A stretch of 64,000 bases of DNA from Persicaria tinctoria (lineage: Eukaryota; Streptophyta; Magnoliopsida; Caryophyllales; Polygonaceae). Shown here in pieces: positions 45,737 through 58,419 of this stretch (position 1 is its first letter; every line of letters starts with the position of its first letter). The stretch lies in the NCBI GenBank assembly GCA_037127255.1, contig JBANSL010000003.1, forward strand, positions 17,177,314-17,241,313. The letters are read 5' to 3'. The notes beneath the pieces were generated by a model, which was given only the letters and a program-made list of their open reading frames with translations, made no database searches and was not told the origin of the DNA. Made by a program: the position numbers and the translations under genes.

Positions 45737-48304
45737 AACATTGTGATGCATAAAATCTGCATCATAGTTGATCGATCTTGATCATGCTTTCAACCCGGAC
45801 CTTAGCCTGCAAACAAGAACGAATGAGGTCGGGGCGGGGCTTGTCTCCCCCATAGAACCCTCCGACGCTCAAGTCAGTCCCTTGATATAAGAATTTCTTT
45901 CTCGTATTTATACTAGTTCATAAAAGAAACGGTCAAGGCATTAATTAAAGGAATTGCAACGGTTACCTCATTAATGCTGGTCAAGGCGTGATTAATGTTT
46001 GAATTGATTTGGATACCACAAAATAACTGATGTCATTTCTATTCGTTATTTGGGATAAGCTCGGATTTTCCTTATTACAATTGCCCCTCGGGTTTCTTCA
46101 TCATGTATCAATGATGAGGGAAGCCGACAAGACTTATGATTCGTTGGCCGCAAACGGCGACTTCTCTTTCCGGTGGCCGTAAGTGCCGATTTCTATTTCC
46201 GGTGGCCATAAGTGGCGATTTCTATTTCCGGTGGCCGTAAAGTGGCGATTTCCGGTGGCCGTAAGTGGCGATTTCTATTTCCGGTGGCCGTAAGTGGCGA
46301 TTTCTGGTGGCCGTAAGTGGCGATTTCTATTTCCGGTGGCCGTAAGTGGCGATTTCCGGTGGCCGTAAGTGGCGATTTCTATTTCCGGTGGCCATAAGTG
46401 GCGATTTCCGGTGGCCGTAAGTGGCGATTTCTATTTTTGGTGGCCATAAGTGGCGATTTCCGGTGGCCGTAAGTGGCGATTTCTATTTCCGGTGGCCGTA
46501 AGTGGTGATTTCCGGTGGCCGTAAGTGGCGATTTCTATTTCCGGTGGCCATAAGTGGCGATTTTCGGTGGCCGTAAGTGGCGATTTCTCTTTCCGGTGGC
46601 CGTAAGTGGCGATTTCCGGTGGTCGTAAGTGGCGATTTCTCTTTCCGGTGGCCGTAAGTGGCGATTTCCGGTGGCCATAAGTGGCGATTTCTATTTCCGG
46701 TGGCCATAAGTGGCGATTTCCGGTGGCCGTAAGTGGCGATTTCTATTTCCGGTGGCCATAAGTGGCGATTTCCGGCAGCCGTAAGTGGCGATTTCTTTCT
46801 CGTTTGCGGCCACTTGAAAGCATTATTCTTGTACAAAAGTTAGTCATTAACGAAGAATAATATGTGTAAAACTAAATAAGTAGATATAGGAAGCGTAAAA
46901 CATTGTGTATTAAAAATCATATTTATTAAGAGGGAGAAAAGGGTTTGGAGCACTTCCTGATTTTGAAACATCCGACTTTAATGTTTTGAGATCCTGCCCC
47001 TTGTCATCCATACTCGGTGTTTAGAACAAAAATCTTTAATCCTGAAATTGTCAGCCATTCTACGTAATTATTCTGAAAATACGGGCTGACCTGTAGTATA
47101 CGGGAACTCTGGGCCGGTTTCGTAGTTTTTGAGAAGTCCGGGCCGGTTTTGTGATTAGTTGAAGGTTGAAAGTTGAAACACCACCCTCGTCGTCTTCATT
47201 GTTAGGTCACGTTCTCGGATGCGGTGCGGCGGCCATGGCGGAGGCCTAATAGGGCCCCGAGTCTGCCGAGATGCCCCTGGCGATCACGGCGAGCGCTCCT
47301 TCTCATCCTCACGCTTCATAGCCTAGACCCTCTCGTCGCTCGTCGTTACGGGAGTTGGTTCTCGTCGCGTCGCTGCGGGAGTTGGTTGTTGCGGTCGGAG
47401 GCGGTGGTGTAGCAGGGCATCAGGCGTGGGCTGAAGACGGAGGAGTCCGAATCGGCGGCTAGGTGCGATCCCCACACCGGATCCATTCGAAATCGGACAG
47501 AGGGAGACGGAAGAGGCCGGAATCGCCGGTCAGATGCGATCCCTATACCGGGTCCCTTCGAAATCGGACAGAGGGAGACGGAGGAGGCCGGAATTGGCGG
47601 CCAGCATCGCCGCTAGGGTTCTGGCCATGAGCAGGCTTGGATCTGGTCAGCCGCAATGCCAGACCGACGTCACCCCCGCTAGGGTTTGTGGGCGAAGGCG
47701 GGAGAAGGGCGGTCGAGCAGGGTACTCCTGTGGATCCGCCATCTCCTCTCCATTCGCCGATCCTCGATCTTCGTCGCTAGCTCTCTCACAGCGCTGCCGG
47801 AGAAGACGTTTGGAGCCGCCACCGGCCACGATTCGTCTCTCCCTCCTCAACCCGGCGGCGCCCTCTCCTCTTCCCATCACCGATCAATGTGTTTTTTTTT
47901 TCGATTGGGAGATCCGATCTCCATGGCTTTTTGATCGAATTTCCCACAGACGGCGCCAAATGTGATGCATAAAATCTGCATCATAGTTGATCGATCTTGA
48001 TCATGCTTTCAACCCGGACCTTAGCCTGCAAACAAGAACGAACGAGGTCGGGGCGGGGTTTGTCTCCCCCATAGGACCCTCCGACGCTCAAGTCAGTCCC
48101 CTGATATAAGAATTTCTTTCTCGTATTTATACTGGTTCATAAAAGAAACGGTCAAGGCATTAATTAAAGGAATTGCAACGGTTACCTCATTAATGCTGGT
48201 CAAGGCGTGATTAATGTTTGAATTGATTTGGATACTACAAAATAACTGAGGTCGTTTCTATTCGTTATTTGGGATAAGCTCGGATTTTCCTTATTACAAA
48301 CATA
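45737..48304 (-). mobile_element. Complete non-autonomous LTR retrotransposon (TRIM-like), TSD AACAT
   Basis: Two near-identical LTRs, 45742-46079 (338 bp) and 47961-48299 (339 bp), start TGTGATGCATAAAATC and end TTCCTTATTACA. The 5-bp duplication AACAT lies at 45737-45741 and 48300-48304. Orientation is minus: TGGCGCCGTCTGTGGG, a primer-binding site, abuts the right LTR, and a purine tract (GAAACCCGAGGGGCAAT) abuts the left one. Each LTR has a TATAAATA box in the minus direction (45905-45912 in the left). The 1.9-kb interior lacks gag and pol and holds a minisatellite plus a GC-rich leader-like part (47.2-47.95 kb) with a duplicated ~73-bp unit. High LTR identity means recent insertion. Confidence 0.95.
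46150..46795. repeat. Minisatellite of two alternating units inside the LTR element
   Basis: A 23-bp unit (GTGGCGATTTCCGGTGGCC plus GTAA) alternates with a 29-bp form that adds CTATTT, giving a higher-order unit of about 52 bp. G/A changes (GCCGTAA and GCCATAA) distinguish copies. The minus-strand frame at 46483-46836 is only the translation of this repeat. Confidence 0.93.
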
Positions 48305-48471
48305 TTTCTATTTTAAAAGTTTATATAGATATAGATTTATAAATGTGTTGAGTAAAAATATTTCTATTTTTTATATGATTTTGTATTTTTTTTTTCCCTC
48401 ATCATTTGTTATTTTCCTTTTAGCTTTTTATTGGTGTTCGGATATTTCTCATTCTATAAGACGAAGGGATT

Positions 48472-51390
48472 ATGTCCGACGTCTTGAACCTAATACAACC
48501 TGCCATCTCGACAGAAGAAAACAGATTCCTTATTGCGCTCCCATCGAACGTAGAGATTAAAACGACAGTATTAAGCCTAGGAAGAAACAAGTCCCTAGGC
48601 CCAGATGGATTTACAGCTGAATTCTATACCAAATACTGGGACATAGTCGGAAAGTCGGTAATCTGTGCAGTCAAGGGATTTTTCCATTCGGGGAGAATTC
48701 TACGCCAAATAAATCATACCTTTATCTCATTGCTCCCAAAGACGGGCAATCCAACATCCACCTGTCATTACAGACCTATCAGTTTATGCTCAAATATTTA
48801 TAAAATAATTTCAAAAATATTGACTGAAAGACTAAAAAAGGTAATCGGGAAACTCATACATCCTCTACAAGGGGCCTTTGTGGCGGACAGGGCGATTCAG
48901 GACAATGTCCTAATAGCTCATGAAATCTTCCACTCCTACAGAAGCCGTAGGGGTCGCGAAGGTTGGCTGGCAATAAAGTTAGACATGGAGAAAGCATACG
49001 ATAGGGTCGATTGGCACTTCCTTAAAAATGTGCTTCTCAGATTTGGTTTTCATGATACTTTTACTTCATGGATTATGGAGTGCATCACAACCGTATCATT
49101 CTCCGTACTGGTAAACAATGGCCCAACAGAAGTGTTTCTTCCATCACGGGGAATTCGTCAAGGGGACCCGCTTTCTCCTTTTCTGTTTCTATTGGGGGCA
49201 GAGGTTCTGGCACGACAGCTCACGGCGGAAGCCAACATGGATCGCTCTCTCATTGGTTTTCCGATTGGACAAAATGGGCCCCGTATTCCTTTTCTTTCCT
49301 TTGCAGACGACATAATAATCTTCTCCAAAGGGAGTGTGGAAGCGGGGTGTAAAGTAAAATCAATAATTGACTCGTACTGCAGAGTGTCAGACCAAAAGGT
49401 GAACTACCATAAATCTAGTTTCCAAGCGTCGTCAGGGATTCCAGATCAACGGATTCTTGAATTACGTAACTGCCTTAACATTGCAAACGAAAACTCATTA
49501 GAGAAATACCTGGGATGTCCTATAATTAATGGTAGGGTCACCAGTAGTACATTTGAAGATATCATCTGTAAATCCAAGCAACAACTATCGAAGTGGAGAC
49601 CCAACGCGTTCTCTCAACAGGGTCGTGCAACACTGATTAACTCTAACTTATCGGCTAAACCTTTGCATGTAATGCAGAACTTCATGCTCCCTACTGCTAT
49701 ACATAAAGAGCTCGATCAATTAAATCGTTCGTTCTTCTGGAATAAGGATTTGCAATATCGGTCATTAATTAGTTGGGATAGGGTATGTAAACCAAAGCAG
49801 TTTGGCGGGTTGGGAATCCGCAAATCGGGAGAAATGAATATCGCGCTTCAAATGAAACTATTGTGGAAAATTCTGGCAGAGCCCAATAATATTTGGGTAA
49901 CCTTAATCAGACATAAATACCTGCGTTCTACAAGTCTCTTCGACTACAAACGATCAGGATCTAGCTCTTGGCAATGGTCTAAGCTTGCTAGCTTAATTGC
50001 CAAATTTAAATCAGGGCTTATTTGGTCGGTAGGAGATGGACGCACAATAAAATTCTGGACAGATAATTGGATATCTACCTCCTCCATACAATCTCGGACC
50101 GGTACCCTGCAGGGTTACGATCAGAATGAGACCGTTAGTGACTACATCATGGGGGGGAAATGGTGGACAGAAAAGCTACAAATGGCTCTACCAAAAAACA
50201 TCGTCAAAGAAATTCTAGACATCCCACTCCCAGTATCAAACTTACAAGACCGTCTTTACTGGTGGCCGGACAGGGAAGGATGGTTTACTACGGCAAATGC
50301 TTACAAACTGATAACTGCACAATCCACAACTACACCCGACAAGAATGCTTGGATTTGGAAGATTGATGCTCCTCCAAAAGTTAAGAATTTCTTATGGAAG
50401 ATTGCACAGAAGGGCCTGCCTACTGCAGTACGGCTATCCAGTAGGGGGACGGCGGTTCCAGCTACTTGTTCACTATGCAATATGGCCCCCGAAGACGAGG
50501 CTCACCTATTTCTGGAATGCCCTTTCATAAAGAAGCTCTACCAATTGCCAAGCCGCGAACAAACAACAACTGCCCGTTTGATCAACCAATCACGGGATTT
50601 TATACCTATTCTATCTAGCCTTGGTAGTAGCCTAAGCTCTGCTGCTTTGACTGACCTCTCCTTTGCTTGGTGGATGACTTGGTACATCAGGAATCAACAC
50701 TTATTTCAACAAGTAACGATCCCTGGACACCAACAAGTCCTCCACCTTGTCAGATCACACATAGATAACTGGAAAAGAGCGTCCATGACGGAAGATGAAG
50801 GTGAAGGAAGTACTCATTCCTCATCAGGGGTCCGTCCCAGAAAGACCGATAAACAGCGTCCAATCAAATGGCGCAAACCACAACTGAGTTGGTTCAAACT
50901 AAATTTCGATGGCTCGTCTTTAGCCAACGGCGACAGTACGACAGGTATTATCATTAGGGACTGGAATGGGCGACCGGTTGCCATTGAAAACAAATTCCTA
51001 GGAAAACAGCATCCCATCAAAGCGGAAGCCCTCGCTCTCAAATTGGGGATCCAGAAAGTATTACAACTCCGCATTGACAGAATCCAAATTGAAGGCGATT
51101 GCAAAATAATCATAGACCATCTAAATAAAAAAACCAAATGTCCTTGGGAGATTGAATTTATCCTCTCAGACATTCAAGTCTTGTTATCAACTATAAAAGA
51201 GGTAGGATACGCTCATGTACCGCGTATGGGCAATAGAGTGGCTGATAAGGTTGCACACCTTTGCCACTCTGCCTGATGTAGTGATATTTACAACAACCAA
51301 GGTCTTAATGACCTCATCCGCAAGGATGCTGCCGGGTAGGACTTGCCCACCCGAATTTTTTCCTAATCAAAAAAAAAAAAAAAAAAAAAA
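48472..51390 (+). CDS. LINE ORF2 (reverse transcriptase, zinc-binding domain, RNase H), 5'-truncated
   Basis: An uninterrupted 934-codon frame (48472-51276) followed by a 3' UTR and a poly(A) of about 25 at 51.37-51.39 kb. Reverse transcriptase fills roughly residues 30-330: SLGPDGFTAEF, LKLDMEKAYDRVDW, GIRQGDPLSPFLF and the catalytic FADD at 276-279. Then come YLGCPI and FFWNKDL, a zf-RVT motif near 650-680 (CSLCNMAPEDEAHLFLEC) and RNase H near 795-925 with KLNFDGSS, KAEALALKLG, IEGDCKIIID and GNRVADKVAHL, all four acidic residues present. ORF1 and the endonuclease are missing, and a stop lies just upstream of the first ATG, so it is 5'-truncated and cannot mobilise itself. No convincing target duplication was found. 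Confidence 0.95.
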
Positions 51391-51399
51391 AGCTCTATG

Positions 51400-51955
51400 A
51401 TTCTAAATTGATAATATAATAGGCCTAAAGACAAAGAAGGTCTTATCTTGGAGGAAGGATTGTCCATGAAGGGACTCCCTCTTTTGGAAGAATCTATCGA
51501 TACCAATCTGGACGGTGTTAAGAAGCCAATGTGTGGGCCTACTACATGGAGCACCATCTATATATAATAATACTTCATTTGTTCGAAAATAAAAGGTTTT
51601 AGCGGAACTTAAATAAAATATTATTTTTTAAAATAATTTCATATGTAAGTATAAAATTACTTTTAGAAAAATACCATTTTATATAATTTTCTAACTCTTA
51701 AAAACATACTAAAAAATAAAATGACTTGTATAATTGAACAAAGAGAGTAATATTAATATAATATTAAAATAGATGTAACATCTTATCTCACATCAGATAT
51801 AATAAAAATATTATAATTAATTTATAAGTAGTTCTACTAATATTGTAAAAGCTCTTTTTTTCATGCTCAAAGGGGAGACAATGGATCTAAAATGTTAAGT
51901 GGTATAGGTTGACCGTTCATGTGTCAAACCCTAAAGTGAGAACAATGAACTAGAA
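51400..51955. other. Intergenic with a possible old MITE
   Basis: TTCGAAAATAAAAGG near 51580 and TATAATTGAACAAAGAGAGTA near 51730 may be decayed Stowaway-type ends. No gene is supported. Confidence 0.4.
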
Positions 51956-54345
51956 GAACAAAACAAGAGAAATATGTCCGGGGTTCATATTACTGATTCT
52001 CAGGATCTGGAGCAGGTACTTTCCTCTTATCACTCTATGACTTCAGCATTCTCCATGGTAAGGAATATGTCCGGGGTTCATATTACTTCTCCAAATCGAG
52101 ATCATACTGACGACAGTGGTCGTAAAAAGGGCAAGGAGAAACCTGAAGAGCATGAAGTGGATTCCCGTGACCATGTTAACAAGAAGCAGAAGCAGTTTCC
52201 GTAGTTTTCTATGACAGTTACAACATATAAGAGGGTGGTGTGTATTTCGGCTTGAAAATGAATTACCCTCGAATTTTGGTTTTGTAATAGGTGTGTTGTG
52301 TTGTTTTGTGTTACGGTTTGCCTTGGGATTTCTAGGCGTGTTTGTTTTGTTTGTGTGGTTACTGGTGGCCCTCAGCGCACCCAAATTTTGGTTGTTCAGT
52401 TGGGTGTTGCTTGGGCGGTTTCTCAGGTTCTGACTAGGGGTTTTGGGGAGTGCGGGATTGATTTCCCTGTGTATGATTTCTGTGTTGTGTGTTGTTATGT
52501 GTATAGTAGTGTGTTGACAACTGGTTGTGTTAGTACCAAGGATCCCATTAAATATTGGATTAGATGTGATTATAATCGGCTTAACAACCAGTTTGTATGG
52601 TTAACACCCCCTGTGCAAGATCCAAATAACTATGAAAGACACATTTATTTCCTTGGAAATATTGGACATATTTTGGTTAATATAATTTCTTGGAACCACA
52701 ATCAATTTCAGCTATGGTTATTGAGATAGAGAAAATCCTGTCATCATAGCACAAGGGCGTCCCGGTCTTTTACCAATATCATAACCAATAAATTCGAGTA
52801 TTCAATACGGCATTGATGCTGCCGTTTCACCTATTAACTACGATAACGGTTTCGTGCATTAAGAGCGTTGACCGAACTAAATACGGTTACAGTTTCTTCT
52901 ATTTAATATCGTAACCATTTCTTTTATTTAAGACTCGACTAGTATACATATGAGGAGATAGATTCATGTTGAAGGGGACAATGACTGACTTGAGCGTCGG
53001 AGGGTCCTCATGGGGAGACAAGCCCCGCTCCGACCTCGTTCTTTGTTTTTTGGCAGGATTGTATCTCAACAATGGAGCTCAATCTTCCTCAACATCTGTG
53101 GTGCGGATTTTTGCACTTACAGTTATATAACTTTGATAGCATGACTCTCTTTAGATTCAACAAGGATATTCATGGAAATCGGCTTAACAGCCAGTGTGGT
53201 GGATTAACACCTTGCTTCAGTTTTTTTCTAAATATTCATATACAGATTCGAAAATATTGGTGGACAGATTTGAGAAATCTTAACTACTTTGGTATGTATA
53301 TTTATCTCTTTCAAAAAATTGATCATATTGTGGTAAATAGTCCTTCTTATAACCATAATCAATTTATATTTGTATTTTATAGCTTCAAAAGTATCACTTT
53401 GATCAGTTTTAACGATAAAAATAATGATTTCAAGCATACTCTTTTTGTCATTCGGTTCTTTTGTATAGATTGCCTTCATTATAAAAATTTTAAGATCCAA
53501 ATTCTATCTACTGATTTTTGTTTATTTAGAAGCATAAAAAAAATAATATTAAAAATAATCAAAGTGTATCTTTGGAAACGGTTTGGAAAATATTTGCAAA
53601 ATCCAAATTGCTATAAAATCAGTTTTCTTTTCTCTTTGGATCATAGCCAAGCTCCTCTCTGTTCTGGCTTCTGTCATAAGCTTTTTTTTAATTTCTGCAA
53701 TTTATGTGGCTCTTGCTGTTCGTATAAGGGATTGTTTGAGGGTGTGCAGTAGGGTTTTGGTTATGACATTGGTTTGGCATAGGGTTGCTGTCATAACCAA
53801 TTTGGGTAGGCTTCGCAGTTGTTCGTTGCAAGGCTGTTTGCTCCTGGTTCTGGTTAATTGTGAGGGCATTCTTGAGTTTTTTTGGCTTAACAGCTGCGTT
53901 TTTGGGGTACCTATTAGGGAATCGGTTTATAGGACAGCTTATGGGTGTGTTGTATTTGTTTTCAGGTGTGTTAATTGTGGCTGTTGTAGCACCTTCTTTT
54001 CTAAAAAATATTGCCTCAATACAAAGATGCTTAACAACAAGTACTATGGGTTAACAACCCCCCCCCCCCCCCTTGCTTTAAAAGATGTTGATTTCCATTT
54101 TTTTCGATATATATGGGTGGACTATCAAGATTGTAAATCTAAGTTTCGTCATACCATTTCTTTATTCAATGTGTGGATGAGTAACCATGTAACTTATAAC
54201 ATCAATTTTTTTTACAAAAAAAAAAGAATATTATATATAATTATCAAGTTATTAGAATTGGTTTTTTGAGGGTTAGTCAATGTTGTCCGTCATGGTTATT
54301 GTTGGTCTTAGAAATGCTCACAAAGCAGGTTTGTATAAAACATTT
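51956..54345 (+). other. Region upstream of a LINE ORF2, possibly its decayed 5' part
   Basis: A short frame (51974-52204) begins MSGVHITDSQDLEQVL and repeats NMSGVHIT 92 bp on; it ends in a basic KKGKEKPEEHEVDSRDHVNKK tail. GT-rich stretches follow (52.27-52.55 and 53.70-54.00 kb). The sequence CTTAACAACCAGTTTG, then ATGGTTAACA recurs at about 52579, 53183 and 54030. No ORF1 RNA-binding or CCHC domain is recognisable, so assignment to the LINE at 54.35 kb is only positional. A C-run of 15 lies at 54058-54072. Confidence 0.4.
52740..53070 (+). repeat. Diverged LTR relic related to the 45.7-48.3-kb element
   Basis: 52987-53040 (GACTGACTTGAGCGTCGGAG, then GGTCCTCATGGGGAGACAAG, then CCCCGCTCCGACCTCGTTCT) is the inverse complement of the LTR segment around 47.99-48.11 kb with few changes. 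The preceding 200 bp is only weakly similar (TTGACCG, TTTCTTTTAT). It appears to be a solo or partial LTR of the same family or a close one, in the opposite sense on the plus strand. Confidence 0.7.
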
Positions 54346-54351
54346 TATTAA

Positions 54352-57300
54352 ATGACAAACATCGCATATTGGAATATTAGGGGTGTGAGAAAATCTAATA
54401 TAGGGCAAGACTTAGCTTATATTCAAAAAAGAAATAAACTGGATATAATCCTTGCTAAAACCAAATCAACTGAGCCTCCGGCTCAATCCCTCTATGTTCG
54501 GGTGGGTTTTAACAATGCTCATCACATTGCCTCAATTGGAACAAAAGGGGGCTTTTGGATTATATTCAAGACTTCGAAATTTACACAATCTTTTCAACAA
54601 ATCTCAGCATCAGATAAGTACATTATTTACCGGGTTAATATTGATAACTTTAGCTTTATTATTACTTTCATTTGTGCTCCTTCAAATCAAGTAGATAAAA
54701 ATAGTTTCTAGACTGAGTTATTCGTTGTGATTCATAACCAATCTCTCCCATGTTTGATTATGGGAGATTTCAATGAAATCGAAACAGTTTCTGACAAAAT
54801 TGGCGGGCTAGTTCCGCATGCAAATAGATTTATGCGAATTCAACAAATTGTGGAAGAGTTAGATGTGCATACGATCCCTTGTACTGGTAGTCCAATAATG
54901 TGGAGGAAGAGTCAAAATCCTATTGATAATATCTATGAGCGATTGGATAGAGTAATGGTACATACAGATATCTTAACACATTTCCCTAATTTATCAGTAC
55001 ACAATCATCCTTTTACGACTTCAGATCATTCCTTAATGTCTATGTCCATAGGAAGTACGAAAATTAGGGTTGGTTCACCGTTTAAATTTGAAATGTCTTG
55101 GACTAGTAATGATAACTATAACAGGTTAGTTAAATCAACTTGGCAGAATAAGCTTCATGGGTCGTGTATGTTTACACTTCTACAAAAACAGAAACTACTT
55201 AAAAAAATACAAAGATCTAGTGTAAGTCTCACCCTAATAATAATTTCCGACAGATAAAAGATATTGAAGATCAGCTTATGTTACTTCAAAAACAACAAAT
55301 TAGTGGGAATTCAAATGATACCATAAATGTTAGGCATAACATGTTGTTAAGTAAACGTGAGACACTTATGGACTTTAATAATACCTTCTGGAAACAACGA
55401 GCAAAATCAAATTTTTTAAGATTTGGAGATAGAAATACTAAATATTACCAATCAGTATCTAAAATAAGAAAATCTAAAAATATCACTCGTAATTTTACAA
55501 ATAAAGATGGTTTAGTGATTGAGGATGAGGATCAAATTAGAGATGAAATTACGACTGAATTGGATGAAAGATTTATTTCTAATAACGCACCGGTTAATAG
55601 TAATCCATATTTCTTAAATTTAATTGATCAGACCATTACTGAATCTGAAAATAGAATTTTGACACGACATGTTTCAGATGAAGAAAATAAGGATACCCTT
55701 TTTTTCAATGACAGATGATAAGTCTCCAGGTCCTGATGGTTTTCCACCAGAGTTCTATAAAAAATATTGGGATATTGTCGGTAAATTAGTTTGCAAAGCT
55801 GTTAAATCTTTTTTTCATTCTGGCGTGCTACTGAATGAAGTAAATTCAACCTTCATTGCACTTATTCCTAAAATTGATGCGCCTAGTAATATTAACCATT
55901 ACCGTCCAATTATCCTGTGCAATACTATTTATAAGGTTATTTTGAAAATTTTGGTTAATCGTTTGAAGCCTATATTACCACGTATTATTAATCCTTTTCA
56001 AGGAGCTTTTGTACAAGGTAGAAATATTCAAGATAATATACTAATAGCTCATGAGGTTTTCCACTCTTTTCATAACAAAAAAGGTAAAGCTGGGTGGATG
56101 GCTTTAAAGTTAGATATGGAGAAAGCTTATGACAAAATAAGCTGGAGTTCTATTCGCATCATTCTAAATAAATTTGGTTTTGATTCTAGATGGATTGATT
56201 GGGTTATGACATGCCTAACTAAAACTAGCTTTTCAGTTTTAGTTAATAATTTGTCGGGCCGTACATTTCATACTCATAGGGGAATTCGACAAGGAGATCC
56301 TCTTGCACCATATATTTTTGTATTGGTTATGGAACTATTATGGAGAATGTCGCAACAAGAATCTTTGGAATATGACCCTTTGGGTGGAATCAAACTTACA
56401 AATAATAGTGATCCTATTCCATTTCTTTCCTTTGCAGATGACACCCTAATTTTTGGACGAGCTGATGATTTAAGTCTTCATACAATTAGAAATCTTCTAA
56501 ATACTTTCTCCAATATGTCTGGATTAACTATAAATTATAATAAAAGTTATTCACAAGTTTCTAAAAATATTCTATGGAAAAATACCTAGGTATTCCACTT
56601 ATTATAGTAGGGTTAGTAATGTCTTGTTTGATGAGGCGATTAATAGTCTTAAAAAGCAGTTGTCCAAGTGGAAATCTAACGCTCTCTCTCAAGCTGGTAG
56701 ATCGGTACTAATGCAGAAAATTTAAATTCTAAAACAAATTATTTAATGCAATCATTTCTTCTTCCAAAAGGAGTTCTACAAAAAATTGATCAGATCAACA
56801 AAAATTTCCTTTGGAATAAAATTCAATCTGATAACTATCATCCTCTAATTAGCTGGGAACATTTGTGCACTCCTAAAAAAGATGGTGGGTTAGTTTTTAA
56901 ATCGGCTGAGCAAATTAATATTGGCATGCAAATGAAACTTCTTTGGAGAATCATAGTTGATCCAGATAATATTTGGTCTCAGGTAATTATAATTAAATAT
57001 CTCTCGACAGAATCTCTTATGGAAAGAGGTAGATCCAAAACTTTTTGGCAATTTGGTAGGCTTTTTAATATTATGGATCTTTTATCTAAAGGATTGCTCT
57101 AGTTAGTTGGTAATGGGAAAACAATTAATGTATGGTCTGACATTTGGGTAGATGCGCAATATCTTCATAGATTTCAGAATGATCGTGATCCTAATTTAAA
57201 AGTATGCGATTTATTTACAAATACCAACTCTTGGGATACTAATAAATTAAATTCTATCTTGCCTTCTCATATAGTTCAAGCAATTACTAATATCCATATT

Positions 57301-58410
57301 CATGTAACTGATATTCCAGACAAGTTAATTTGGATTTACAGTAATAATGAAAATTTTTATGTTAAATCCACTTCCTCGCTTTATAAAACTAGGAATACGA
57401 CGAAAATTCCAGCAGATTGGATTTGGAAACTTAATATCCCTCCGAATATTAAAAAAATTATTTGGAAATTTTTTTTGGATATCCTGCCCACAACTGTCCG
57501 GTTAAATAGATATATAAATAGAGTTCCTAGTACTTGTTCTCTTTGTAATTCTGATATTGAAGATACAAATCATTTATTGTTTAATTGTCAAATTACAAAA
57601 TTCCTTATTCGAAATCTAGCTGGGTGTTAAGTTGAACAAATGTTTCATTATGCCAAATTTAACAAGTGACGTTCAAGAGAATATTCTAAATAATAAGGCT
57701 CTTAATCTAGATTTTACAGATTTATGTCATTTATAGCATTCAATTTGGGAGCTCAGAAATAAAATTATTTTCCGCAATACTTCTGGTACAAGTGTGATCT
57801 ATGCGTTAACTCGAGCTATTGATAATATCTCTTGTTGGAATAAATGTCAGATTAAAACGAAATTATCTAAACGTGCTAGGCCTCCTGATAAAATGACGTG
57901 GAAATGTCCTCCAATAGATGTAGTTAAGATCAATGCTGACGCTTCGGTGAAAAGTGATACTCAGCCACAAGTTGGTTGTGTTGTGAGGAATAATGATGGT
58001 CAGGTTATTCGGATACATAAATGTAATGTTATGATGAATTCTGTCATTTTGGCAGAAGCTCTTGCTATTTATGCAGGTATAAGATTGGCAGCGGAGATGG
58101 GGATCCGTAAATTGATACTTGAGAGTGATTGTGCGATCATCATCGACGTCATCAATCATGCGAACAATATTCCATGGGAGGTCACTCAAATTGTCCAAGA
58201 GATCCTTTCTTTTAGAAGAGATTTTGAGAGCATCAGTTTTCAGCATTGCTATAGAGAGACCAATGATGCAGCTGATTTTATTGTCAAATCTCACTTTAAT
58301 TGTAATTTTATTTTGAACACTTGTTGTTATGAGTTCCAAAACATCATTTTACGAGATGATCATGGATGTCGTTAGTACATCCAACTTTTTGCCTACCGAA
58401 AAAAAAAAAA
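54352..58410 (+). pseudogene. Near full-length LINE ORF2 (endonuclease, reverse transcriptase, RNase H), inactivated
   Basis: The frame starts with the endonuclease (MTNIAYWNIRGVRKS), continues through MGDFNEIE and TTSDHSLMSMS, then RT motifs KSPGPDGFPPEFY, LKLDMEKAYDK, GIRQGDPLAPYIF and FADDTLIFG. Then come a zf-RVT motif (CSLCNSDIEDTNHLLFNC) and RNase H (KINADASVKS, LAEALAIYAGI, LESDCAIIID, ETNDAADF). Where active enzymes have a catalytic Glu (usually ETK), this copy has LAKTKS. Stops or frameshifts occur near 54709, 55255, 55718, 56587, 57101 and 57628. The 3' end has an A-tail near 58400. It is more AT-rich and more decayed than the LINE at 48.5 kb. Confidence 0.92.
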
Positions 58411-58419
58411 CGATTGACG

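Noticed and set aside
46150..46795. CRISPR-like regular repeats
   Set aside because: Units are contiguous variants with no unique spacers and lie inside an LTR retrotransposon; this is a minisatellite.
47534..47965. 143-codon plus-strand frame in the LTR element
   Set aside because: Low-complexity Arg-rich translation of a GC-rich leader; competing frames on both strands; runs into the LTR junction.
53072..54269. Overlapping long frames (226 and 228 codons) upstream of the LINE
   Set aside because: Translation is aromatic and Cys/Val-rich low-information sequence from AT- and GT-rich DNA containing an LTR relic; no ORF1 domain could be seen.
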